Shown in pieces: positions 16,441-23,635 of a DNA stretch of 64,000 nucleotides. The DNA is taken from the NCBI RefSeq assembly GCF_008364795.1, contig NZ_VTTM01000016.1, positions 62,001 through 126,000 on the forward strand. The letters run 5' to 3'. Origin of the DNA: Azospirillum oryzae. GTDB taxonomy: Bacteria > Pseudomonadota > Alphaproteobacteria > Azospirillales > Azospirillaceae. Below the pieces are notes generated by a model. The model ran no database searches and was not told the origin of the DNA. It saw only the letters and a program-made list of their open reading frames with translations. The first letter of the stretch is position 1, and each line of letters begins with the position of its first letter. Both the position numbers and the translations under genes were made by a program.

Positions 16441-18063
16441 ATGCCTTTGCCGCTGAAGACGTCGATGCGGAGTCTTGCGACGGGGGCTGCTGTTCTGATC
16501 GGGCTTGCCGGGCTGCCGGGCCCAGCGTTCGCCGACAAGTCGCTGGTCTACTGCACGGAAGGAAATCCGCAGGGGTTCAATGCGCAGGTGTCGACCTCCG
16601 GCACGACCGTGAACGCGACGACGCCGCTGTTCAACAATCTGGTCGAATTCGGCCCGGCGGGGCAGATCATGAATTCCGGCCTGGCCGAATCCTACAGGAT
16701 TTCGGACGACGGGCTGGTCTATGAATTCCATCTGCGCCGGAATGTCGCCTTCCATTCCAACGAGCTGTTCACGCCGAGCCGGCCGCTCAATGCCGATGAC
16801 GTGCTGTTCACCATCGATCGTCAATGGCGGGCCGACCACCCCTATCACACTGTCGGAACGGCGAATTACGAATATTTCAGGGGCATGGGGCTGCCGGCCC
16901 TGCTGAAGTCGGTGGAGAAGCTGGACGAATACACCGTCCGCATCACCCTGACCCACTCGGAGGCTCCCTTCCTGGCCGATCTGGCCATGCCGTTCCTGTC
17001 GATCCAGTCCGCCGAATACGCCGATGTCCTGATGAAGGCCGGCAAGCAGGATCTGTTCGATGACAAGCCCATCGGCACCGGGCCGTTCCGCATGGTGTCC
17101 TACCACAAGGATGTGGCGATCCGTTACAAGGCCTTCGACGGCTATTGGCGGGGACGCCAGCCGCTGGACAACCTGATCTATTCGATCACGCCGAACATCG
17201 CGGTGCGCCTGAACAAGCTGCGGTCCGGCGAATGCCATGTGATGATCTTCCCCAACCCGGCCGAATTGGGGGCGATAGAAAAAGATCCCAATCTGGTGAT
17301 CGAGCAGCAGGACGGCCGGAACGTCGCCTACATGGCGTTCAACACGAGCAAGCCGCCGCTGAACGATGTCCGGGTGCGGCGGGCCATCACCATGGCGATC
17401 GACAAGCGCACCCTGGTCGACGCGGTCTATCAGAATGGCGGATCGCCGGCGAAGAACCCGATCCCGCCCGGCATGTGGTCCTACGACGACGGCATCGAGG
17501 ATTATCCGTTCGACCCGGCGGCGGCCCGCCGCCTGCTGGCCGAGGCGGGGTATCCCGAAGGCTTCTCGCTCGATCTGTGGTACACGCCGGTCACGCGCCC
17601 CTACCTGCCGAACGGCAAGCGCGCCGCCGAAATGATCCGCGAGAATCTGGAGCGCGTCGGGATCCGGGTCGCCCTGAAGACGGACAGCTGGAGCAACTAT
17701 CGCCAGCAGGTGACCCAGGGCGATCCGGACATGGTGATCTACGGCTGGACCGGCGACAACGGCGATCCGGACAACTTCCTGTATTTCCTGCTGAGCTGCG
17801 GTGCCGTGCGTCCGGGCGGCGCCAACCTGGCAAGATGGTGCAATCCGGATTTCGAAGACCGGATCACGAAGGCCAAGGTCACCACCGACGTCGAAAGGCG
17901 CACCGCCGATTACAAGGAGGCGCAGCGCATCTTCCATCGGGAAGCCCCCTGGTTTCCCATCGCGAATTCCATCATTGCCGTGGCCCATCGCAAAGAGGTG
18001 AAGAACTACACCAACAACATCTTCAATCAGGATTTCTCCGGCGTAGACATCGAGCCCCAGTGA
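16441..18063 (+). CDS. ABC-type peptide-binding protein (DppA/SBP_bac_5)
   Basis: Periplasmic binding protein of 540 aa in the dipeptide/oligopeptide class. A signal peptide ends near residue 31 (GPAFA|DKSLVYCTE). The family pattern is clear: LAESYRISDDGLVYEFHLRRNVAFHS, KPIGTGPFRMVSY, and VRRAITMAIDKRTLVDAVY. It is closest in style to DppA-like proteins. There are no permease or ATPase genes anywhere near. Instead it starts immediately after the histidine kinase stop and is followed within 12 bp by the cyclase gene. That context suggests a sensing subunit that presents a ligand to the kinase rather than a transport component; this is inference. Confidence 0.9.
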   Translation: MPLPLKTSMRSLATGAAVLIGLAGLPGPAFADKSLVYCTEGNPQGFNAQVSTSGTTVNATTPLFNNLVEFGPAGQIMNSGLAESYRISDDGLVYEFHLRRNVAFHSNELFTPSRPLNADDVLFTIDRQWRADHPYHTVGTANYEYFRGMGLPALLKSVEKLDEYTVRITLTHSEAPFLADLAMPFLSIQSAEYADVLMKAGKQDLFDDKPIGTGPFRMVSYHKDVAIRYKAFDGYWRGRQPLDNLIYSITPNIAVRLNKLRSGECHVMIFPNPAELGAIEKDPNLVIEQQDGRNVAYMAFNTSKPPLNDVRVRRAITMAIDKRTLVDAVYQNGGSPAKNPIPPGMWSYDDGIEDYPFDPAAARRLLAEAGYPEGFSLDLWYTPVTRPYLPNGKRAAEMIRENLERVGIRVALKTDSWSNYRQQVTQGDPDMVIYGWTGDNGDPDNFLYFLLSCGAVRPGGANLARWCNPDFEDRITKAKVTTDVERRTADYKEAQRIFHREAPWFPIANSIIAVAHRKEVKNYTNNIFNQDFSGVDIEPQ

Positions 18064-18074
18064 GCGACAGGCTT

Positions 18075-19511
18075 ATGCAAATCTTGACTGGGCAGGTCCC
18101 GACCGTGGACGCGTTTCCCGATGATCTGATGTTCGAGGATGAAGACCCCGGCACGGTGCCGGAACGGCCGTCGGCGGCGGCTGTTCCCTGGCCGATCCTG
18201 GTGGTGGACGACGACGAGCAGGTGCACGCGATGACCCGCGTGCTGCTGAAGGATTTCGAGTTCGAAGGCCGGCGCTTCGCCATCGTCAGCGCCTTTTCGG
18301 CGGCGGAGGCGCGGGAGATCCTCGCCGAACGGTCGGACCTGCCGGTGGTGCTGCTCGACGTGGTGATGGAGACGCAGGATGCCGGGCTGCATCTGGTCCA
18401 TCATATCCGGCGCGACCTGGGCAACCGCCACATCCGCATCATCCTGCGTACCGGCCAGCCCGGACAGGCGCCGGAGCGCGAGGCCATCGTCGCCTATGAC
18501 ATCAACGACTATAAGAGCAAGGCGGAGCTGACCGCCCAGAAGCTGTTCACCAGTCTGGTCGGCGCGGTGCGCAGCTGGCGCGATCTCGTCACGATCGAGA
18601 CGCTGAACCAGTCGCTGGAGCGCCGCGTCGCCGAACGCACGGCGGAACTGGAGCGGCAGACCGCGCTGGCCGACGGGCAGCGCCGCTTCATCGAGAACCT
18701 TGTCGAGATGATGCCGAGCCCGGTCTGGTACAAGGATGCCGCCGGCCGGTACGCCCTGTGCAACCGTGCCTTCCGCGAGCTGTTTCCGAATGCCGCCGAC
18801 GGGATCGAATGGTCCGCCGGCCGCCGAACCGCATCCGAACCGATGCCGGCGGGCACCGGCGCCTTCTCCTTCGAGTCGAGCGTGGAGGGGCCGGACGGGC
18901 GGACGCGCGAACTGCTGGTGGTGAAGCGCCCGCTGACCGCCCCCGACGGAACGGAGACCGGGGTGATCGGCATCGCCACCGACATCACCGAGCGCCGGCG
19001 GATGGAGCATGAGCTGCACCGTCTCGCCACCACCGATCCGCTGAGCGGCGCCCACAACCGCCGGCAAATCCTGGAACTGCTGGATCGGATCGTGGACGGG
19101 CAGGGTGCCGGTACGGCCTGTCTCGTCATGCTCGACATCGACCATTTCAAGCGCATCAACGACGGGCTGGGGCATGCCGCCGGCGACGTCGCCATCCGCA
19201 GGGTGGTCGAGGAAATCCGCCGCCAGTTGCGCGGCAGCGACCAGATCGGCCGCATCGGCGGGGAGGAGTTCGCCATCCTGCTGCCCGAGACCTCGCGCAC
19301 CGGCGGTGCGGCGATCGCGGAGCGGCTGCGTAGCGGCCTTGCCGCCCTGGCGATCGAGCTTCCCGACGGCCGCTGTTTCCAGCTGACCGGAAGCTTCGGC
19401 CTGACCGAGGTGCGTCCGCTGGAGGATACGGTCGAAAGCGTGCTGGGCCGGGCCGATCAGGCGCTCTACCGGGCCAAGGCGCTTGGCCGGAACCGGGTCG
19501 AGGCGGCCTGA
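18075..19511 (+). CDS. Response regulator with PAS and GGDEF domains (diguanylate cyclase)
   Basis: Protein of 478 aa. The receiver domain (~40-160) has acidic residues D45-D47 and phosphoacceptor D95 (VVLLDVVM); a coiled linker (ETLNQSLERRVAERTAELERQ) follows, then a PAS domain (~200-310, VWYKDAAGRYALCNRAF) and a GGDEF domain. The active-site motif is GGEEF at 395-399 (RIGGEEFAILLPE), compatible with c-di-GMP synthesis. No clear RxxD inhibitory site stands out. An in-frame GTG at 18060 overlaps the preceding stop and could be the true start; ATG at 18075 is given here. It is the last gene of the kinase-binding protein-cyclase unit. Confidence 0.88.
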   Translation: MQILTGQVPTVDAFPDDLMFEDEDPGTVPERPSAAAVPWPILVVDDDEQVHAMTRVLLKDFEFEGRRFAIVSAFSAAEAREILAERSDLPVVLLDVVMETQDAGLHLVHHIRRDLGNRHIRIILRTGQPGQAPEREAIVAYDINDYKSKAELTAQKLFTSLVGAVRSWRDLVTIETLNQSLERRVAERTAELERQTALADGQRRFIENLVEMMPSPVWYKDAAGRYALCNRAFRELFPNAADGIEWSAGRRTASEPMPAGTGAFSFESSVEGPDGRTRELLVVKRPLTAPDGTETGVIGIATDITERRRMEHELHRLATTDPLSGAHNRRQILELLDRIVDGQGAGTACLVMLDIDHFKRINDGLGHAAGDVAIRRVVEEIRRQLRGSDQIGRIGGEEFAILLPETSRTGGAAIAERLRSGLAALAIELPDGRCFQLTGSFGLTEVRPLEDTVESVLGRADQALYRAKALGRNRVEAA

Positions 19512-19551
19512 GTGCCGGCACCCCCCTTGCGACATTTTGCACGATGACGGC

Positions 19552-19580
19552 TTGACCGCCGCCGCGGCAGCGGGTATGCA
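19552..19580 (+). promoter_or_regulatory. Sigma-70-type promoter of the threonine dehydratase leader
   Basis: TTGACC (19552-19557) and TATGCA (19575-19580) are separated by exactly 17 bp. The predicted transcription start falls at or next to 19587, the A of the leader-peptide ATG, which would make that mRNA leaderless as known for the trpL leader of rhizobia. Confidence 0.55.
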
Positions 19581-19586
19581 GATCCT

Positions 19587-19637
19587 ATGAACACCACCGA
19601 CACAATGCGAATGCGAATTACCGGCCCGGCGCTCTGA
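19587..19637 (+). CDS. Threonine-rich leader peptide, 16 aa
   Basis: The frame encodes MNTTDTMRMRITGPAL and then TGA. Four of 16 residues are threonine, and the gene that follows 256 bp later is a threonine/serine dehydratase. The promoter at 19552-19580 would start transcription at or beside the ATG. I read it as a possible attenuator peptide in which ribosome stalling at Thr codons reports threonine supply. A complete terminator/antiterminator pair could not be drawn with certainty; the clearest stem downstream is 19825-19846. It may also be a chance frame. Confidence 0.4.
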   Translation: MNTTDTMRMRITGPAL

Positions 19638-19824
19638 AGCGTCGGAGAGTTGCCGCGTTCGTGTTCACTGGTCGTGTGGAGTGTGTGGCGTGTCGCTGCA
19701 CCCTGTGGTCTCCGGAGCCCTCAATCCGGTTCATGAGAAGTCCCATCGTCTGACCGCTGCTGCGGCGTCGAACAACGGCGTCCGTTTCGGCGAGCGAATG
19801 TGTGGCTCGGCGCGAATTATTCAC

Positions 19825-19846
19825 CCGGTCCGCTGAGGCGGTCCGG
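19825..19846 (+). other. Stem-loop in the dehydratase leader region
   Basis: CCGGTCCGC and GCGGTCCGG pair over nine positions with a single T-T mismatch around TGAG. It lies 46 bp upstream of the dehydratase ATG. No T tract follows, so it is not a classical terminator. The rest of the 381-bp region between the cyclase gene and the dehydratase holds only the leader peptide and its promoter. Confidence 0.4.
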
Positions 19847-19892
19847 GGCACGCCCGTCCTACCCAAAAATTCGTTCGCCGAGGAATTTCGCG

Positions 19893-20885
19893 ATGTTCAC
19901 CGCGCATGCCGATGCCGCGCGCACCCTCTCTGTCTGCACACCCGTCCACACTCCCGATCTTGAAGATCGTCCTCTCGAAGATCGTCTGCCGGCATGGCTG
20001 CCGCTGTCGGCGGTGACCGACGCCGCCCGGCGACTGTCCGGCCAGATCGTCCGTACGCCGCTGTTGCATGCCCCGACGCTCGACCGCGATCTGTGGCTGA
20101 AGGCGGAGGTGTTCCAGGCCACCGGCGCCTTCAAGGAGCGTGGCGCGCTGAACCGCCTGCTGCGGCTGACGGCGCCGGAGCGGGCCGGCGGCGTGGTGGC
20201 GATGTCGGCCGGCAACCATGCGCAGGGCGTTGCGCTGCACGCCGCCCGGCTGGGGGTGAAGGCCACCATCGTGATGCCGGAGACGGCCCCCCGCTGCAAG
20301 GTGGAGCGCACCGCCGAACTGGGGGCCGAGGTGGTGCTGCACGGCGCCACGGTGGGCGAGGCGAAGGGCAAGGCGCTGGAGCTGGCGGCGGAGCGGCGTC
20401 TGACCTTCCTGCATCCCTATGACGATCCCGACGTGATCGCCGGGCAGGGGACGGTCGGGCTGGAGATCCTGGCCGACCGGCCGGATGTCGACACGGTGGT
20501 GGTGCCGGTCGGCGGTGGCGGGCTGCTGGCCGGCGTGGCCGCCGCGGTGAAGGCCCAGCGCCCGTGGGTGCGGGTGATCGGCGTGCGCCTCGCCCGGCGC
20601 GGCGGCCCGACGCTGGCCGACGGCATCAACGTCCATGCGCTGGGCAAGCTGCCCCAGGCCATCGTTGCCACGCTGGTCGACCGGGTGGTCGAGGTGGAGG
20701 AGGTGGAGATCGCCGCCGCGATGCGCGCCCTGCACCGGTCCTTCGGCGTGGTGGCGGAAGGGGCCGGCGCCGCCGGAGTCGCCGCCGTGCTGGGCGGCCG
20801 GCTTGGGCGGACCGGGCGGACGGTGGCGGTGCTGTCGGGACGCAATGTGGACGGCGACACGCTGGCGCGGACGTTGGCGGCGTGA
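19893..20885 (+). CDS. Threonine/serine dehydratase (PLP-dependent)
   Basis: Fold-type II PLP enzyme of 330 aa that deaminates threonine to 2-oxobutanoate or serine to pyruvate. The PLP lysine is K81 (ATGAFKERGALNRL), the substrate loop is SAGNHAQGVA, and the phosphate-binding glycines are VGGGGLLAGV. There is no C-terminal ACT regulatory domain, so it is the short, catabolic TdcB-like or serine-racemase-like form and not full-length IlvA. The start at 19893 has GAGGAA in front. A long leader with a Thr-rich peptide precedes it. A C-rich palindromic repeat follows. Confidence 0.88.
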   Translation: MFTAHADAARTLSVCTPVHTPDLEDRPLEDRLPAWLPLSAVTDAARRLSGQIVRTPLLHAPTLDRDLWLKAEVFQATGAFKERGALNRLLRLTAPERAGGVVAMSAGNHAQGVALHAARLGVKATIVMPETAPRCKVERTAELGAEVVLHGATVGEAKGKALELAAERRLTFLHPYDDPDVIAGQGTVGLEILADRPDVDTVVVPVGGGGLLAGVAAAVKAQRPWVRVIGVRLARRGGPTLADGINVHALGKLPQAIVATLVDRVVEVEEVEIAAAMRALHRSFGVVAEGAGAAGVAAVLGGRLGRTGRTVAVLSGRNVDGDTLARTLAA

Positions 20886-20911
20886 TTCCCGACTTGCGAT
20901 TGCTGCGACCT

Positions 20912-21019
20912 CTTGCCCCCTCCCCAACCCTCCCCCGCTTTGCGGGAGAGGGAGCACGCGTCGAATCGGCGGCAGTCCCCTCTCCCGCGTTAGCGGGGGA
21001 GGTTGGGGAGGGGGCAAAG
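20912..21019. repeat. Inverted pair of C-rich intergenic palindromes
   Basis: The left unit (20912-20953) and right unit (20976-21019) are nearly exact reverse complements. Each holds its own small hairpin of the type CTCCCCCGC-loop-GCGGGAGAG. The whole can fold into one long stem with a 22-bp centre. Related units are seen at 28936-28986 and 9563-9593. It lies between the dehydratase and YitT genes and may end transcription of the first. Confidence 0.75.
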
Positions 21020-21099
21020 CGGCTGGCACCAAAGGACCGCTCCCCTCCGCTCTCCCCCGCAAATCGCATAGCTCCCTCCTTCGCCAAAGCGAAGTCTGG

Positions 21100-21122
21100 A
21101 TAGGTCAGCAGAAATGACCTAT
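21100..21122. promoter_or_regulatory. Inverted repeat upstream of yitT, operator candidate
   Basis: ATAGGTCA and TGACCTAT are perfect 8-bp arms separated by 7 bp, 48 bp before the YitT start, and are followed by TATATT-like sequence. The spacing fits binding by a dimeric regulator; a short RNA hairpin is the alternative. Confidence 0.4.
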
Positions 21123-21170
21123 ATTGGTGCTCGCGTGTAAACACACAGGCGACACCGAGGGGTAGCTGGC

Positions 21171-21827
21171 ATGACGAACAATTCCGCCTCGACTATTTCG
21201 TCATCCCCTGCATCGGTCACTTACGAGCGTCCGCGCGCGGCGCACAGTGTCTTTGACAATTTGCAAGGGCAACTGTTCGGCATTGTCATGACATCGTTCG
21301 GGATTGCCATTCTTCATGCCGCTGGACTGGTCACCGGGCAGGCGGCGGGGTTGGCCTTCGTGATTTCCTACGCGACGGGCGTGGATTTCGGACCTCTGTT
21401 CTTCCTGGTCAATCTGCCCTTCTACTTTCTCGCGCTGGCCCGCATCGGTGTCGGCTTCACCATCAGGTCGCTGGTCGCGGTGACCGGCATCTCCCTGCTG
21501 TCCGGCCTGTTGCCGACGATGATGAGCTTCAGCGCGATCAACCCCTATGTGGCGGCGGTGCTGGCCGGCTTCTGCGTCGGGATCGGCGTCATCGCACTGT
21601 TCCGCCACGGCGCCAGCGGCGGCGGTGTTGGCATCCTCGCCTATTACCTGCAGGAGAAGACCGGATTCCGCGCCGGCTGGCTGCAGGCGCTGTTCGATCT
21701 GGCGGTGTTCTCGGCCGCCGCCTTCGTGCTGGATTGGCCGGCGCTGCTGGCGTCGATCCTGGGGGCCGCGGTGCTGAACGCCTTCGTCGCCTTCAACCAC
21801 CGCGCCGACTGGTACGTTGCCCGATAA
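21171..21827 (+). CDS. YitT family membrane protein (copy 1)
   Basis: Integral membrane protein of 218 aa with about five to six helices, starting with FGIVMTSFGIAILHAAGLVTGQAAGLAFVIS. The motif VTGQAAGLAF and the loop GASGGGVGILAYYLQEKTGFRAGWLQ are typical of the DUF161 (YitT) family, whose transport function is unproven. A paralogue lies at 50801-51430. The start has GAGGGG upstream. It is convergent with the phosphatase gene and shares a hairpin terminator with it. Confidence 0.8.
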   Translation: MTNNSASTISSSPASVTYERPRAAHSVFDNLQGQLFGIVMTSFGIAILHAAGLVTGQAAGLAFVISYATGVDFGPLFFLVNLPFYFLALARIGVGFTIRSLVAVTGISLLSGLLPTMMSFSAINPYVAAVLAGFCVGIGVIALFRHGASGGGVGILAYYLQEKTGFRAGWLQALFDLAVFSAAAFVLDWPALLASILGAAVLNAFVAFNHRADWYVAR

Positions 21828-21834
21828 CGTGAAA

Positions 21835-21855
21835 GGGCCGCTTTATTCGCGGCCC
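21835..21855. terminator. Bidirectional hairpin between yitT and the phosphatase gene
   Basis: GGGCCGC and GCGGCCC form a perfect 7-bp stem around TTTATTC, 8 bp after the YitT stop. The stop codon of the convergent phosphatase gene (21843-21845) lies in the loop. Confidence 0.6.
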
Positions 21856-22565
21856 AGCACCCGGTCGACCACCGCATCGGCCCATTCGCGCGACCGGAAG
21901 CTCGCCTTGGCCTCCACCGGGTCATACACGCGCTCGACCCAATCCCAGAAGGCGATCGGGCGCTTCTGGTTGTAGGCGGCGTACAGTTCGAAGAAGTAGT
22001 CTAGGATACCGGTCTTCGCCTGCTTGAAATGGCCGTATTTCCAGGACAGCTGCTTCATCGCCTGGTCGAGCGGCTGGCCTTCATGCGCGAACAGGTACAG
22101 CGTCGCCATGAAGCCGGCGCGGTCGGCGCCCGACTTGCAGTGCATCAGCGCCGGATATGTCATGGTCTTGAACAGCTCGCGCGCCTTCAGAAGGGTTTCC
22201 TTCTTGGGCATGTCGCGGGAGTTCACCGGGAAATCGACCAGTTCCAGCCCATGGGCGCGGCAGGCCTCCGCCTCCAGGATGTAGGAGGCGCAATCGCGCG
22301 ACCCGCGCAGGTTCAGGATCGTCTTCACCCCGTTGCGCGCCGCCGCCGCGATGTGCGAGGGCGAGGGCTGGCTCGCCCGGTACATGTTGGGGGAGATGCG
22401 GTAGGTGTTGGAATAGATCAGCCGGAAACAGGCATGGTCGATGAACACGCTTTCCAGGTGGCCGAGCGCCCGCTGCCACGGCGTCGCCATGCGGCTGCGG
22501 CTGCGCTTGATCGCGTCGGCCAGCGCGGTGGTCGTGACCGCCCGCAGGGTGCTTTTCTTCGCCAA
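21843..22565 (-). CDS. Dual-specificity/tyrosine protein phosphatase
   Basis: A 240-aa protein with the CX5R phosphatase signature HCKSGADRAG (nucleophile C143, R149 in this numbering). The upstream segments IAAAARNGVKTILNLRG and ELVDFPVNSRDMP match the bacterial DSPc/Y-phosphatase fold. The general-acid loop carries NSRD. The substrate may be protein tyrosine or a phosphoinositide-like or polysaccharide-linked phosphate; this cannot be decided. The start is the TTG at 22565, because GGAAGG stands six bases before it; an ATG at 22490 would give 215 aa. A strong hairpin (22583-22621) separates it from the unknown gene upstream on the same strand. Confidence 0.8.
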   Translation of the reverse strand: MAKKSTLRAVTTTALADAIKRSRSRMATPWQRALGHLESVFIDHACFRLIYSNTYRISPNMYRASQPSPSHIAAAARNGVKTILNLRGSRDCASYILEAEACRAHGLELVDFPVNSRDMPKKETLLKARELFKTMTYPALMHCKSGADRAGFMATLYLFAHEGQPLDQAMKQLSWKYGHFKQAKTGILDYFFELYAAYNQKRPIAFWDWVERVYDPVEAKASFRSREWADAVVDRVLGRE

Positions 22566-22582
22566 CTCAAACCTTCCGATTC

Positions 22583-22621
22583 TGACGGAACGCCAACATA
22601 GGCATGGTCGGCGTTCCGTCA
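22583..22621 (-). terminator. Hairpin between the unknown gene and the phosphatase gene
   Basis: Perfect 12-bp arms TGACGGAACGCC (22583-22594) and GGCGTTCCGTCA (22610-22621) enclose 15 bases. On the minus strand it begins 11 bp after the stop of the 22632-23630 gene and ends 18 bp before the phosphatase start. No T tract follows, so it may be a partial terminator, an mRNA-stabilising structure or an operator. Confidence 0.5.
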
Positions 22622-22631
22622 AGAACCCCGA

Positions 22632-23630
22632 TTACGCCGCCCTGTCCTGCAGCCGCACATACATGTCGTACTGGGCCGCCAGCGTCAGCACGATTTCCAT
22701 GTAAAGATTGATCAGGCCGTTGGCATAGAAGGCCGGGCAGCCGGTGTAATGACGCTCCCCCGCCATCGCGGTCGGTTCGATCAGATCGGTGTTCAGGACG
22801 ATCAGATCCTTGTCCGGATCATAGAGGAAGGCCGACTGGTCGGGACGCAACGGGTGGATGGCCTGATGGTCGTCGGCCTCGATCCTGCCCGCCGTCATGA
22901 ACTGGCACAGCATGCCCAGGCTGCCCATGGCGAGCGGCAGCACCTGCTTCAGGCTGCGGCGGGCGAGGTCGTCATAGGCGGCGGCCTCCAATCCCGGACG
23001 CAGCAGCGGCGCCGCCTCCACCAGATTCCAGCAGACATGCAGGGCGGTGTGGCTGCCGGTCTTGGTGATCGACAGCATGTCGTAGCCGGACGGCCCGTGC
23101 AGGACCGACTTCTGCAGCTCGCGGCCCAGGACATAGCCGGCGGCGGCCATGTCGGTGATCGTCCCCTCCGTCCGGCAGCGGTCCTCCTCCACCATCACCT
23201 TGATTGCCCAGTCCTTGATGATGGCGTCCAGCAGATGGCAGACGGAATCGCGCAGGAAGCCGACCATGCGGTCGGGGTCGGCGGCGGCCATGCCGTCGGG
23301 GTCGTGGAAGTCCAGCCCGTGCGGCGAGTCCGGCGGGGTCGACAGCAGCAGATGTCCGGACTCGTCCAGCGGCATGCGGGCGATGATGTGCTCCCGCAGA
23401 TCGACATAGAGGAAACCGAGCAGGGTGTTGATCGCGACCTTCTCGAAATCTTCCTTGCGGGTGTCGGCATGGGCCGGGCAGTGGCCGGCCAACTGCAGCA
23501 ACTCCTCGCTGAGCAGATACGCCGGCTCCTCGGCGATCCGATGCAGGATCGGCGCGAGGTTGATCCGGGTCATCCCGGCCTCCTCATGCGCGCCGGCATA
23601 GGTCAGGGCGAAGTCGTTGGTGCGGGCCAT
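22632..23630 (-). CDS. Protein of unrecognised family, paralogue B (332 aa)
   Basis: I do not recognise this protein. It is clearly homologous to the product of the next gene upstream (23636-24694). Blocks shared by both are RSNDFA/RTNDFA at the N terminus, a CPxH motif (GHCPAH), SPHGLD followed by MAAAxPD, GYDMLSITKTGSHTA with H and C just after, RRSLKQVLPL, and ERHYTGCPAFY near the C terminus. The conserved Cys and His residues suggest metal or heme binding, but this is inference. There is no signal peptide and no membrane helix. The start at 23630 has GGAGGG upstream. It lies 5 bp after paralogue A, so the two are co-transcribed. Confidence 0.75.
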   Translation of the reverse strand: MARTNDFALTYAGAHEEAGMTRINLAPILHRIAEEPAYLLSEELLQLAGHCPAHADTRKEDFEKVAINTLLGFLYVDLREHIIARMPLDESGHLLLSTPPDSPHGLDFHDPDGMAAADPDRMVGFLRDSVCHLLDAIIKDWAIKVMVEEDRCRTEGTITDMAAAGYVLGRELQKSVLHGPSGYDMLSITKTGSHTALHVCWNLVEAAPLLRPGLEAAAYDDLARRSLKQVLPLAMGSLGMLCQFMTAGRIEADDHQAIHPLRPDQSAFLYDPDKDLIVLNTDLIEPTAMAGERHYTGCPAFYANGLINLYMEIVLTLAAQYDMYVRLQDRAA

Positions 23631-23635
23631 CGGGC

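Noticed and set aside
14743..17988. 1081-codon open frame on the minus strand
   Set aside because: Antisense to the histidine kinase and the binding protein. Its sequence has no recognisable domain and a shadow-type composition.
16441..18063. Start of a peptide ABC transporter operon
   Set aside because: No permease or ATPase genes follow; the neighbours are a kinase and a cyclase.
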